IMG/VR virus record: IMGVR_UViG_3300005663_000169
Span: 1-28,515 of that record
DNA length: 28,515 nt
DNA from: a virus
Direction: 5' to 3' (one strand)
The first letter of the stretch is position 1. Each line of letters starts with the position of its first letter. A model generated the notes under the pieces. That model ran no database searches. It worked only from the letters and a program-made list of their open reading frames with translations, and was not told the DNA's origin. Position numbers and translations under genes: made by a program. Below, piece by piece: positions 20,575-28,515 of this stretch.

Positions 20575-21611
20575 TGCCAGATGGAAAGTTAAGCCCACAA
20601 GAATTCAGGTTATTTGAATCATACGTCAGGCGGACAAAGCCCGTCTTTGGTGCTTTTCAAGTGCCTGCAAATAGAGAAGGTATCAGGGAAACCAGTTTAT
20701 ATAAACAATGGATTAGAGAAGAACCATTTTCCCGTTTATCGCCGACAGCATTGGCTACGTTGGAAAAGTTTGGACTTCAAGCCCCAAAGGGTGTAGTCGT
20801 GGGAGAGGAAACGCCACGAGAGATAGCGGAAAGAGCTGCTACTGCACGAGCAGAGGCAGAAGGGGTGAGTTTAGCCCCCGAAGGAGCGGCAGGAGTAGAA
20901 GTTCCTACATTTCCTACAGAACCACCCCCACAGGGCTTCAGGTGGGCGTTTGATAGGGATTTAAATAGATGGGTGCCTCAGTTCGCTGGATTGACTGCGC
21001 AACAACAGGCACAACAACAGGCATCACAACGGCAAGCTATGGCTGAAATAGACATATTGAATCGGAGATTGGAATTTGAACAGCAGCAGGCATTACCCCA
21101 ACGTATCACTCCTTTTCAGCAACAGCAGTTTGACATTCAGCAACAGCAGATAGCTCAAGGACAGCAACAGTTTCAAGCTCAACTAGGATTTCAGCAACAG
21201 CAAGCTGCGGCACAACAAGCTACACAACAAAGGCAGTTCGCATCACAATTGGCGGCTAACCCGATAAATTGGTTGCAGTATGCTTCTTTTACAGGGCAAC
21301 CCCCGGTAGTCCAACCTTGGATGGTGCCTCTGGGACAGAATATAGAGGGGTTACAGGTCGGTCAGCCAATTCCAGGTTTTCAAGGGGGACAAACAGGTCA
21401 GCAAGAAATACAAAGTTTTGCTGGTTTACCCCAATTAACAACTCCATCTGCGCAACTTCAAGCTAGATGGGGACCGACAGCCCAAGCCCAATTTTTAGGG
21501 TTTAGGCAAGCTAGAACAGGAGCTACTCCACAGGAAACCCAATTTAGATTAGGTTCACAAAGAGCACCCGCAGGAGCTTTCGGGGGATTCAGTAGATTTA
21601 GAACAGCATAA
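20574..21611 (+). CDS. Gln-rich virion-associated protein
   Basis: 345 residues. Residues about 140-225 are extremely Gln/Ala-rich (QQQAQQQASQRQAMAEIDIL and QQQQFDIQQQQIAQGQQQFQ), with helical heptads. The C-terminus is basic, Gly/Phe/Arg-rich (GAFGGFSRFRTA). It lies between portal and the giant protein, so a virion-associated or ejection role is likely. No catalytic motif. Start overlaps the preceding stop. Confidence 0.65.
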   Translation: MPDGKLSPQEFRLFESYVRRTKPVFGAFQVPANREGIRETSLYKQWIREEPFSRLSPTALATLEKFGLQAPKGVVVGEETPREIAERAATARAEAEGVSLAPEGAAGVEVPTFPTEPPPQGFRWAFDRDLNRWVPQFAGLTAQQQAQQQASQRQAMAEIDILNRRLEFEQQQALPQRITPFQQQQFDIQQQQIAQGQQQFQAQLGFQQQQAAAQQATQQRQFASQLAANPINWLQYASFTGQPPVVQPWMVPLGQNIEGLQVGQPIPGFQGGQTGQQEIQSFAGLPQLTTPSAQLQARWGPTAQAQFLGFRQARTGATPQETQFRLGSQRAPAGAFGGFSRFRTA

Positions 21612-21622
21612 GAGGGATATAT

Positions 21623-24600
21623 ATGCCAACTATTGAAGAACAAGTAAGGGCGTTAAGCCCTGCTGCATTAGATATATTTAGGAAACAGTTGCCTCAACGT
21701 CTAAAGGAACTTTCGCCTTTAGACCGAAATACTGCTTTAGACCAATTAAGGCGATTGCCCGAACTTGGATTGGAGTTTGGAGGAGTTCAACAACCGCAAG
21801 CCCAACCACAAGTTCAAGGCGTTCAACCGACACAACCCACTACCAGACAACCTGTAACGCCCATACAAGCCCCCCAAGATGTTCCTTGGTGGCAAGATGC
21901 CTTAAACTTTATAAGAACTGTAGAACAGGGTGCGGGAACATTTTTAGCTGCTCCATTTACCCCATCAGTTGCAGGCACAGAGAACTTACCTTGGTGGCAA
22001 AGAGAAAGGGCTGAATATGATGTGTGGGAATCGCCATCGGTTAAATTGGGTTTTAGTTATCCTGAATGGTTAGGTGGCGGAGAGGCTTCGCTTGGCGTTA
22101 AAGGTGCTTTGGAAGCTGTCCCTTGGTTTGCCACTGCTTTAGCTACTGCGGGATTAGGGGTGGCGGCTAATCTAGGGACAAAATTGGGTGTTTCAGGATT
22201 GACTAGGGCAGCTGAAGCGGGCACAAGGATAGTAAGACCCATTATAGCGGTAGAGAATGCTTTAGTTTACCCAATTACCAAACCCTTACAATTAGCAGGT
22301 AGGCAAGTTAAAAAGCTAATCCCTTCTGCATTACCAGCAACTTCAAGATTTATCGCCCCTGCTTCTGAAGCCATTGAAAAAACTATCACTAAAGACGACT
22401 GGCAGAGAAGGGTAGCACAGATGTTTGGCAGACAACCTCTTTTTAAATCTATCACTGAAAAGATAGGTGGTAGGGCTGCGTCTGTTACCACATCAGTAGA
22501 GGATACTACCGCTAGGGCTTTACTTGTAGGCGTAAGGGTTCAGGAAACTTTACTAAGTAAAGGTCAAACTGCATTAGCTACTTTAAGAGAACTCCATCCT
22601 AACCCGGTAAGATTATTCGGCATAGATGAGGCAACTGGATTAACCAAGATTAGAGCAAGTGTTAAGGGTGCGTCTAAACATATTTCAGATATAGCCGAGC
22701 ATCCTGCCAAGTATCAATTAACTGTTCCGCAAAGGCAATATATAGAGCAAGTCCATAGGGTAGAAGCCTGGGTGTTAGATGGATTAAAAGAAGCGGGGAT
22801 AGATGTTAAATTATTAAAGTTTGATGACTTTTCTCATTGGGTTCATAGGGAAGTTATCGGCAAGAATGTAGATGATGCTCTTTTAAAGATAAGACGGGGT
22901 GCGGGCAGGATAGGCAAGAAAGCCGCATTTGAAAAGACTAGATTTTACGAAACTGCTGCTGAGGGTGTAAAGGCTGGGATATTATACGAACCCTCTTTAG
23001 AGAGAGTTACGGAATTATACATTCAAAGTGCTGCCAAGAGAATATCAGACCAGAGGATAGCGGGTATGGTAGCTCAGTTTGGTGAGAAACCTTTAGAAAG
23101 GGCTGCTAGAATAGCTCCCCAGACTTTAGCAGAAGCCAGACAAACGGCACGAACTTTAGTAGGTGGGAGGCAACTTTTAAAGGTAATCAATCGTGCTGTT
23201 AGGGGTGAGAAGTTACCAGAAGCAACTTTACTAGCTCAAGAAAGAAGGTTTCCCGAACTTGGAAGAAGATTAAGGGAGGCTGCTAAACCCCGACTTGCAC
23301 CTAGCACTTTACCTACTGAGAAGGTATTAGGATATGAGACAAGATTTCCACTGGATAAACTAGCAGCAGCAGAACCCAAAACAATAGCAAGGCTGACAAA
23401 AGAAATTAAAGCTAAGGGCATAACTGAACCAATCGTAATTCGGGTAAGAGAAGATGGCTCAACAATTGTTTGGGATGGGATGCACAGATTGATTGTAGCC
23501 AAGAATCTAGGGATATCAGATATCCCAATCAAATACATAGGTGAAGTCAGCAAGTTACAGGTTACTCCAAGAGTTACACTAAAGGCATTAGCTAAAGAAA
23601 CTAACCAGATAATAGAAGCTGCCAAAGCACCTTTCTTTAAAGCAAGACTTGCGAGACAAGCTCTTTTAGAGAGGGCTAAAACCCCGACTTTAGGGACAGA
23701 AGCGACAATCTTTCATCCAGCCTTTCAGGGTAAAATCTATCCCAAGAATGTAGCTAGTGAGATACAAAGATACTGGGATGATGTTGGTTTCACCCCGCTT
23801 AATAAACTGGCTACTTTATCAGGTGAGATGAGAACTTTGGTAGCTGCTGCCGACTTTTCAGCGATGTTCATTCAGGGACTTCCTGGAATTGCCTTACATC
23901 CAAAAGCGTGGGGCCGGGCTGCTGCCAAGTCATTTAAGGCGTTCTTAAAGCCCCAAGAATACCAAGAGTATTTGGTTAAGAACTTAGACGATTTAATGCA
24001 AAGAGCTAATTATGGCGGATACGTGGGTGGGTTTGAGTTTATGGAAGCAATGCCCTCTTTGCAGAGAACCGCAGCTATGGCAACTAGATTGGCATTAAGA
24101 AAGCCTGCAATCGGTAAAACAGCAATCAGGCAGACTTACGGAAGGTTTGAGGCTTCGTTTGGTGCTTTCGGTGATGTGATGAGAAACGAGATGTGGAAGG
24201 GATTAAAAGGAAGTGCTAAATCTGAGGCTGACTTAATGGAGATTGCTCGTCATATAGATAGAATGACAGGTGTGATGTCGTCTAAAGGATTGGGATTGGG
24301 TAAAACTCAAAGGGATTTTGAGCAAGCGTTTTTATTCTTTGCACCGAGATATACCAGAGCTGGGTTTGCTTTAGTAGGCGATATGCTAAAAGGTGGATTT
24401 ACTGGAGACCAAGCTAGAAAAGCATTGGGTTCAATGATGGCAGCTGGAGCGGTAATGTATTCTGGTATAGCCAAAGCTCTGGGGCAAGAGCCTAATTTCG
24501 ACCCCACTTCTGGAAGGTTTATGACCATAGAGATAACCGACCCCCTAACAGGAACTACTAGACATTTCGGGGTTGGGGGTATGATGACTTCCTTTATGAG

Positions 24601-25795
24601 GTTCGGTGCTGATGTGGCTGCTTCTGCTACTGGACAAGGTTTGAACGAACCGTTAGATTTCGTCAAAATGAACAGGTTTGATAATCCTTTCTTAAAGTTT
24701 ATGTTCTCCAAGTCTGCCCCGTTGACAGGTTTTGTTGAAGGGATGGCGTTCGGACATAACTACTTTGGTGAACCATTTGAGAACCCTGCCGATTATGCTT
24801 CGTTTCTGGGTGAACAAGTTATGCCCATTGCCTTACAGTCGGCGTTTATGGAAAAGGAAGGACTGTCCCCGACAGCGATAGCAGCTGAGGAATTAGGTAT
24901 GAGGACATTCCCTCGTTCTGATTGGGAGAAAAGGAATAACATACGAGACCGATTAGCTCAAGAGGCTTATGGGGTGGATTGGCGAGAAGTAGGGTTACAA
25001 TACGGTGAACTAGCCCAATTACAATTGGAAAGAGGAAGTCCAGAATTACAGGCTGCCACAGAAGTAGCTACTGAGACTACCAGCAAAATGGTTCGTGGTG
25101 AAGGTATAGTCTGGGATATGTGGCGTAAGGAAGGTTCTGCGATAGAGGAAAGATATAGACAATCCATAATGACTGCTTCTAAGGAGTTTTCTGCTATTGG
25201 AGATGGCACTACATTCAGGGAAAAAGCAGATGAGGCTTCGGCTATTAGAAGGGCTATGTATTCACAAAGGGAACTAAGTTCTGAATATGTCGAGATAAAC
25301 CAGTATTTCAATCAGCCTTTAAGTCCAGATATAAAGATGAACCCCAAAGATGTAGCCAGAAGAGAATACTACCAATTAATGTATACCCCAGATATGTATG
25401 ACCAGTTCGGAAATTATCGATTTGATGAGGCAGACAGAAGGGAACAGTTGTTTGTCCAACAGTATGGCAAGGAAATGTTAGACTATGTAGAAGAGTATAT
25501 GGGTGCTAAATGGGACGAACCTCCAGCACTCCAAGCTCTTAAATCAGCTAGGGATGTTCTTAAACCTTATTGGGCTGTGGAGGAGCAGGTTTGGAGCCAG
25601 CTTCCACAGGGGTTAAAGCAAATATCCGACCAGATTAAGATACTAGAAAGGACAGACCCTGTTCAAGCTAAAAGGAGGCTATTTTCCTATCCCCAAATAG
25701 TGTTCGCCAGAAGGCAGATAGCGTTATTTAAGCGTCAACTTAAAGCCGTATCCCAAGATATAACAAATGCGTTAGCGATGTTTTATAGGTTCTAA
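21623..25795 (+). CDS. Giant virion-type protein with internal ParB-like domain
   Basis: 1390 residues. After a polar, Gln/Pro-rich N-terminus (to about 95) there is a hydrophobic, Gly/Ala-rich part (160-200). Residues about 570-642 are ParB/Srx-like: RFPLDKLAAAEP, then TEPIVIRVREDGSTIVWDGM and HRLIVAKNLG, with the DGxHR motif. The second half holds FFAPRYTRAGFALVGDMLK and GGMMTSFMRFGADVAA, sequence that I associate with very long internal-head or ejected proteins of phages. GAGGGA lies upstream. Delivery into the host with the DNA is a reasonable idea; the ParB-like part may be an enzymatic payload. Not the tape measure by position. Confidence 0.65.
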   Translation: MPTIEEQVRALSPAALDIFRKQLPQRLKELSPLDRNTALDQLRRLPELGLEFGGVQQPQAQPQVQGVQPTQPTTRQPVTPIQAPQDVPWWQDALNFIRTVEQGAGTFLAAPFTPSVAGTENLPWWQRERAEYDVWESPSVKLGFSYPEWLGGGEASLGVKGALEAVPWFATALATAGLGVAANLGTKLGVSGLTRAAEAGTRIVRPIIAVENALVYPITKPLQLAGRQVKKLIPSALPATSRFIAPASEAIEKTITKDDWQRRVAQMFGRQPLFKSITEKIGGRAASVTTSVEDTTARALLVGVRVQETLLSKGQTALATLRELHPNPVRLFGIDEATGLTKIRASVKGASKHISDIAEHPAKYQLTVPQRQYIEQVHRVEAWVLDGLKEAGIDVKLLKFDDFSHWVHREVIGKNVDDALLKIRRGAGRIGKKAAFEKTRFYETAAEGVKAGILYEPSLERVTELYIQSAAKRISDQRIAGMVAQFGEKPLERAARIAPQTLAEARQTARTLVGGRQLLKVINRAVRGEKLPEATLLAQERRFPELGRRLREAAKPRLAPSTLPTEKVLGYETRFPLDKLAAAEPKTIARLTKEIKAKGITEPIVIRVREDGSTIVWDGMHRLIVAKNLGISDIPIKYIGEVSKLQVTPRVTLKALAKETNQIIEAAKAPFFKARLARQALLERAKTPTLGTEATIFHPAFQGKIYPKNVASEIQRYWDDVGFTPLNKLATLSGEMRTLVAAADFSAMFIQGLPGIALHPKAWGRAAAKSFKAFLKPQEYQEYLVKNLDDLMQRANYGGYVGGFEFMEAMPSLQRTAAMATRLALRKPAIGKTAIRQTYGRFEASFGAFGDVMRNEMWKGLKGSAKSEADLMEIARHIDRMTGVMSSKGLGLGKTQRDFEQAFLFFAPRYTRAGFALVGDMLKGGFTGDQARKALGSMMAAGAVMYSGIAKALGQEPNFDPTSGRFMTIEITDPLTGTTRHFGVGGMMTSFMRFGADVAASATGQGLNEPLDFVKMNRFDNPFLKFMFSKSAPLTGFVEGMAFGHNYFGEPFENPADYASFLGEQVMPIALQSAFMEKEGLSPTAIAAEELGMRTFPRSDWEKRNNIRDRLAQEAYGVDWREVGLQYGELAQLQLERGSPELQAATEVATETTSKMVRGEGIVWDMWRKEGSAIEERYRQSIMTASKEFSAIGDGTTFREKADEASAIRRAMYSQRELSSEYVEINQYFNQPLSPDIKMNPKDVARREYYQLMYTPDMYDQFGNYRFDEADRREQLFVQQYGKEMLDYVEEYMGAKWDEPPALQALKSARDVLKPYWAVEEQVWSQLPQGLKQISDQIKILERTDPVQAKRRLFSYPQIVFARRQIALFKRQLKAVSQDITNALAMFYRF

Positions 25796-25805
25796 AGGAG
25801 GAATT

Positions 25806-25850
25806 ATGCTATATATACATAAAGGGAAAAAGAAGGGTGGCAAGAAATAA
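25806..25850 (+). CDS. 14-residue basic peptide
   Basis: MLYIHKGKKKGGKK with AAAGGAGG exactly 5 nt upstream, and its TAA overlapping the next ATG (TAATG). The ribosome site and coupling are better than chance would easily give. It may only be a translation-coupling leader for the following gene. Confidence 0.4.
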   Translation: MLYIHKGKKKGGKK

Positions 25851-25990
25851 TGCCACCCGAATTTGATTCTTGTGTGAAGCGTGGTGGTAGAGTCCGCACT
25901 AAAAAGGTGGGCAAGGATAAATTTATGCACATCTGTTTCATAGATGGCAAATCCTTTGCGGGTGAGGTTAAGACTAGAAAGGCAAAATGA
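25850..25990 (+). CDS. 46-residue basic hypothetical protein
   Basis: MPPEFDSCVKRGGRVRTKKV continues into GKDKFMHICFIDGKSFAGEV and a basic end. It resembles short phage proteins of the type F-x-x-C-V-x-x-G-G-(R/K)-V-R-T; they are common near structural genes, from memory, and have no known function. Its stop overlaps the start of the Com-like gene (ATGA). Confidence 0.65.
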   Translation: MPPEFDSCVKRGGRVRTKKVGKDKFMHICFIDGKSFAGEVKTRKAK

Positions 25991-26154
25991 TAGAGAATAA
26001 TAATCTAAGATGTGATGGGTGTGGGAAGAAGTTGGGGGAAAACTTACAGGGGCAGGTAGAGATAGTCTGCCCTCGTTGCAAACGATATAACAAATTCTTT
26101 ATTATAGGACATAACCAATATACTTGCATTAAAGGGTGCAGTGTGATAAGATAG
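25987..26154 (+). CDS. Com-like zinc-finger protein
   Basis: 55 residues. LRCDGCGKKLGENL, then VEIVCPRCKRYN, follows the phage Mu Com pattern: R-C-x-x-C-x-(K/R)-(L/K)-L with IKCPRC-x-x-x-N. Com of Mu is an RNA-binding translational activator of the mom DNA-modification gene. This copy has two more Cys (TCIKGC) at the C-terminus. There is no mom here, and the window's own methyltransferase is far away and broken. RNA binding is therefore inferred only from the family. Confidence 0.65.
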   Translation: MIENNNLRCDGCGKKLGENLQGQVEIVCPRCKRYNKFFIIGHNQYTCIKGCSVIR

Positions 26155-26158
26155 AAAT

Positions 26159-26527
26159 ATGAAAACTTTATATAAAACAAGCGAGGGGGTCAGAGCGAGG
26201 TCACTTAAGTATTACTACGCACATAGGGATGAGAGGCTTGAATATTACCTGCGGAATAAAGAAAGGTATGCTCAATTGAATAAAAACTGGTTTAATGAAA
26301 ATCGCCAACGTGGAAATGAGATTGCATATGCGTATGTTGAAAGGAATCGTGGTAAACACAACGCCCGAACTTTAGCCCTCCAGCGCTACCCCAATAGGCA
26401 AATATGTAGTGTGGATGATTGTGAGGAATTGGGGGAAAGACACCACGATGATTATGATAAGCCATATGAAGTAAGGTGGCTGTGTCGCATACACCATAAA
26501 TCACTCGTGTTGGAAAAGAATGCTTGA
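26159..26527 (+). CDS. HNH-like zinc protein
   Basis: 122 residues. The N-terminal half is rich in Tyr, Arg and Glu (RSLKYYYAHRDERLEYYLRN). The C-terminus has RQICSVDDCEELGERHHDDY and WLCRIHHKSLV: two Cys, paired His, then C-x-x-H-H, the HNH-like layout of small phage proteins. It begins 4 nt after the preceding stop, without a strong ribosome site. Its stop overlaps the -35 of the next promoter. Nuclease activity is likely but the full catalytic set is not certain. Confidence 0.7.
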   Translation: MKTLYKTSEGVRARSLKYYYAHRDERLEYYLRNKERYAQLNKNWFNENRQRGNEIAYAYVERNRGKHNARTLALQRYPNRQICSVDDCEELGERHHDDYDKPYEVRWLCRIHHKSLVLEKNA

Positions 26528-26552
26528 CAAAGTAAAATAAGTGTGGTAGGGT
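26524..26552 (+). promoter_or_regulatory. Promoter for scaffold and capsid genes
   Basis: TTGACA, 17-nt spacer, TAGGGT with TGG before the -10. GTGTGGTA around the -10 is shared with the promoter at 28343. The -35 overlaps the stop of the HNH-like gene. The -10 is weak, so the extended TG may be essential. Confidence 0.6.
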
Positions 26553-26595
26553 ATTAGTAGAACCTTAACAATTAAATAGTTAGAGCTACACAGAT

Positions 26596-26641
26596 AGCCT
26601 CATTTGAGACTCTTGAAGTCCGAATGGGGCTTTTTTATTTT
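26596..26641 (+). terminator. Terminator-like hairpin in the scaffold leader
   Basis: AGCCTCATT (26596-26604) pairs with AATGGGGCT (26623-26631) with one G-U, with an inner GACT/AGTC stem, followed by TTTTTTATTTT. It can end transcripts from upstream. It also lies inside the leader of the promoter at 26524, so it could attenuate scaffold and capsid expression. Confidence 0.75.
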
Positions 26642-26658
26642 AATAAATGGAGGTAAAA

Positions 26659-27417
26659 ATGGGAGCAGAAGATGTTTCACCAGAAGAGGGCTTAGACGAG
26701 AAGCCAGTTTCAGGGGAAGAACCGAAGGGTGATGAGCCTAAGGGTGACGAACCCAAGCCTGAACTTACAGAAGAGAGAGTTCAGCAGTTAATTGCAGAGG
26801 CTACAGCAACGGCGGTAGCCAAAGCAGAAGATGCGGGTCGGCGGAATCTACAGAGTGAACAAGACCGCAATAAAAATGCCGAAAAAAGGGCGAGACTTGC
26901 CGAATCAAAAGTCACGGGATATGAAGTAGGTTTAAGTGGGCTAGACGAGGAAACTCGTAATGCCATTGAACTTGCGAAATACCGAGAGCAAGATAAGTAT
27001 TCTCAGTCTACCGCACAAGACGAGGTACAGAGACAGCAAGATGCTGACTTTTGGGGAAGGGTCAACAGCCAAGTTCTAACCAATCTGGATAATCTTGGAA
27101 TAGCAAGAGACGACAAGAGAATAGATTGGGGTGAGGGTTCGAAGGATTTACCCGAAGCCAGAAACAGGCTTGATGCTTCTGTAGCCAAGATACTAAACGA
27201 GAACAAGAAAGTGACTGAAGACAAGATGAAGGATGATTTCAAAAACTTGGAATCTACTCTTCGCAAAGAACTTAATCTTGACACGGTAGATACCACTGCG
27301 GGTAGCGGTGGTGGGAGTGATTCCGATGCTGATTTCAAGAAGGGAATCGGTGATGGGAGTTTACCATTAAATAAAGTAAATATGGCGAGAGCCAAGAAAT
27401 TAGGTCTCGCTAAATAA
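26659..27417 (+). CDS. Scaffold / head morphogenesis protein
   Basis: 252 residues. The N-terminus is acidic and repetitive (EEPKGDEPKGDEPKPELTEE), then comes a long charged helix (ATAVAKAEDAGRRNLQSEQD and onward), and a C-terminal basic helical part ending NKVNMARAKKLGLAK. Acidic, helical, low-complexity proteins just before the major capsid gene are typical scaffolds. The basic C-terminus would bind capsid. The ATG at 26659 is preferred over 26647 because GGAGGT lies 4 nt before it. No protease domain is seen. Confidence 0.8.
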   Translation: MGAEDVSPEEGLDEKPVSGEEPKGDEPKGDEPKPELTEERVQQLIAEATATAVAKAEDAGRRNLQSEQDRNKNAEKRARLAESKVTGYEVGLSGLDEETRNAIELAKYREQDKYSQSTAQDEVQRQQDADFWGRVNSQVLTNLDNLGIARDDKRIDWGEGSKDLPEARNRLDASVAKILNENKKVTEDKMKDDFKNLESTLRKELNLDTVDTTAGSGGGSDSDADFKKGIGDGSLPLNKVNMARAKKLGLAK

Positions 27418-27427
27418 GGAGCAAAAT

Positions 27428-28306
27428 ATGGCAAATTCAGGTTGGACTACTACCTCTGCACTTGCTGATAGTTTGGATGATGTCCGTTCTTCAGCAAGGA
27501 TAGTCAGAGAATTCGAGGGTGTTATGCCACAGCTTGTGGATAATGTAACGCTAGGCGAGGGCATTGGGACTGCTTGGCAGGAAATCAAGTATGACCAATT
27601 AGTCGCACAGGCGGTAACTGAAACTACAGAACTGGATAACCCCCAACAGTTGGCTGATTCACTGATTTCAATTACTCCGACAGTGGTAGGTATTGAGACT
27701 TTTATCACTGATAGGGTAGCGGCAAGAATCAGCAAAATAGGCTTTTCTAAGATAGGCACTCTTGGGCAGAACGCAATCCAGAGAAAGAAGGACGAGGATG
27801 GGCTGGTATTATTCGCCAGTGCAACTGGAACTTCCGACCCTGGTGCGGGTGTTACCTTAACTTCAGGATATATCGCTTCGGCGGCTTACAACATTACGAG
27901 TAACACCACTGAACCTGGACACAAACCAATCCGAACAGTCTTGCATGGCTTCCAGATTAAAGACCTTTATGATGAACTGGTGGCTGGTGTGGGAACTTAT
28001 GTGGTTGATGAGGGTCCAACGGCTAGGGTATTCCAAAATGCGTTTAGTCTACCAATAGCTGGCACAGAAGTCTATGAGGATGGAAACATTACCATAGACG
28101 GAAGTGGTGATGCTACTGGTGGTGTATTCGCTATGGATGGAATCGTTCTAGTTCAAGGTCGTGCCGCTCGAATCATATCCGTAAGGAATGAGAAGAGGGG
28201 TGGGGGTGGAGAGCACGTATACCATTATGATGAATACGCCTACGGCATAAGGTTGTCTAATTGGGTTTTTTCGATGGTTTCAGATGCCACGGCTCCGACT
28301 TCATAG
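27428..28306 (+). CDS. Major capsid protein (HK97-fold type)
   Basis: 292 residues. It directly follows the scaffold gene with AAGGAGCAAAAT before the start. The sequence is rich in Gly, Val, Thr, with PQLVDNVTLGEGIGTAWQEI, a long alpha segment about residues 100-125 (RVAARISKIGFSKIGTLGQN), and a C-terminal strand region (GIVLVQGRAARIISVRNEKR). This layout fits the HK97 fold. The first 20 residues have no clear delta domain, which agrees with a separate scaffold. Assigned mostly by position and composition. Confidence 0.8.
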   Translation: MANSGWTTTSALADSLDDVRSSARIVREFEGVMPQLVDNVTLGEGIGTAWQEIKYDQLVAQAVTETTELDNPQQLADSLISITPTVVGIETFITDRVAARISKIGFSKIGTLGQNAIQRKKDEDGLVLFASATGTSDPGAGVTLTSGYIASAAYNITSNTTEPGHKPIRTVLHGFQIKDLYDELVAGVGTYVVDEGPTARVFQNAFSLPIAGTEVYEDGNITIDGSGDATGGVFAMDGIVLVQGRAARIISVRNEKRGGGGEHVYHYDEYAYGIRLSNWVFSMVSDATAPTS

Positions 28307-28342
28307 TGATTAGGGTGATTTATGAATGTAATGAGTAAGGAC

Positions 28343-28372
28343 TTGACAAACACGGTAAGGGTGTGGTACAAT
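28343..28372 (+). promoter_or_regulatory. Promoter for the LAGLIDADG gene
   Basis: TTGACA, 18-nt spacer, TACAAT, TGG before the -10. GTGTGGTA is shared with the promoter at 26524. The leader to the ATG is about 13 nt and includes GGAGGTGAAGG. Confidence 0.7.
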
Positions 28373-28391
28373 TGTCTCGGAGGTGAAGGAA

Positions 28392-28515
28392 ATGACAACC
28401 GAGACAGAGAAGGCGTATCTAGCAGGATTGGTGGATGGCGAAGGTCACATTGGGATAACTACTGCGAAATCCCGCCCAAGCAGGGTAGCTTGGCACTCAC
28501 ACTATATGATAGTGA
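28392..28515 (+). CDS. LAGLIDADG homing endonuclease, partial at window edge
   Basis: The visible 41 codons begin MTTETEKAYLAGLVDGEGHI. Residues 9-18 (YLAGLVDGEG) are the LAGLIDADG helix with the catalytic Asp. GGAGGTGAAGG lies directly before the ATG. It lies after the capsid gene with its own promoter, as expected for an inserted homing gene. Whether it has one or two motifs cannot be seen. Another frame from 28322 is also open to the edge, but has no family resemblance. Confidence 0.85.
   Translation, partial: MTTETEKAYLAGLVDGEGHIGITTAKSRPSRVAWHSHYMIV

Noticed and set aside
3364-28306. TAG recoded as sense
   Set aside because: Genes ending in TAG include those at 11054, 15035, 15894, 25987 and the capsid gene, each with good family ends or coupling at the stop.
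28322-28515. Alternative frame from ATG at 28322, open to the window edge
   Set aside because: No family resemblance, whereas the overlapping frame has a clear LAGLIDADG motif and better ribosome site.
1-28515. CRISPR array or insertion sequence
   Set aside because: No regular repeat-spacer pattern and no transposase frame with terminal inverted repeats were seen.

Overview
This window reads as a piece of a double-stranded DNA tailed-phage (Caudoviricetes) genome or prophage. It is tightly packed with short genes, many joined by ATGA or TAATG overlaps and most preceded by strong Shine-Dalgarno sequences. It carries a recognisable head module: large terminase, portal, scaffold-like protein and a capsid-like protein. 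Promoters have the bacterial TTGACA / extended -10 form, so the host is a bacterium with a standard housekeeping sigma factor. I cannot name the host. Gene content (DUF5131, DUF5681, many CxxC micro-proteins) fits phages of uncultivated anaerobic bacteria, but that is inference.

Layout. Positions 1-11451 form one leftward (minus-strand) early-type block. It holds a metallophosphoesterase cut by the window edge, a beta-class DNA methyltransferase broken by a 7-nt insertion, a P-loop ATPase next to an iteron-like repeat array (candidate replication origin), a DUF5131 protein, a possible OB-fold protein, an XRE-type regulator, an HExxH metalloprotein, four HNH nucleases and many small Cys-rich proteins. 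Positions 11452-11889 are a control region with divergent promoters, a promoter-proximal terminator-like hairpin and a second rightward promoter. Positions 11890-28515 are a rightward block. It starts with small genes interleaved with tRNA-like, apparently non-coding elements (12114-12766). A DUF5681 protein, an HNH/ribbon-helix-helix fusion and an HNH nuclease follow, then terminase, portal, two Q-rich or giant virion-type proteins, a Com-like zinc finger, an HNH-like protein, scaffold and major capsid protein. A LAGLIDADG endonuclease runs off the right edge.

How it fits together. The left block looks like DNA metabolism, modification and regulation; the right block looks like packaging and head assembly. 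At least seven genes are HNH or LAGLIDADG nucleases, plus one HNH-like protein, and several sit beside their own promoter. All the good promoters share a TG-N extended -10, and three of them lie so close to a start codon that the mRNA would be essentially leaderless. The points most worth following up are the repeated tRNA-like elements, the GAAC repeat array beside the ATPase, the methyltransferase broken at its catalytic motif, the promoter-plus-terminator-hairpin leaders, the self-regulation signature around the HNH-RHH gene, and three genes that appear to begin at ATA or ATT.
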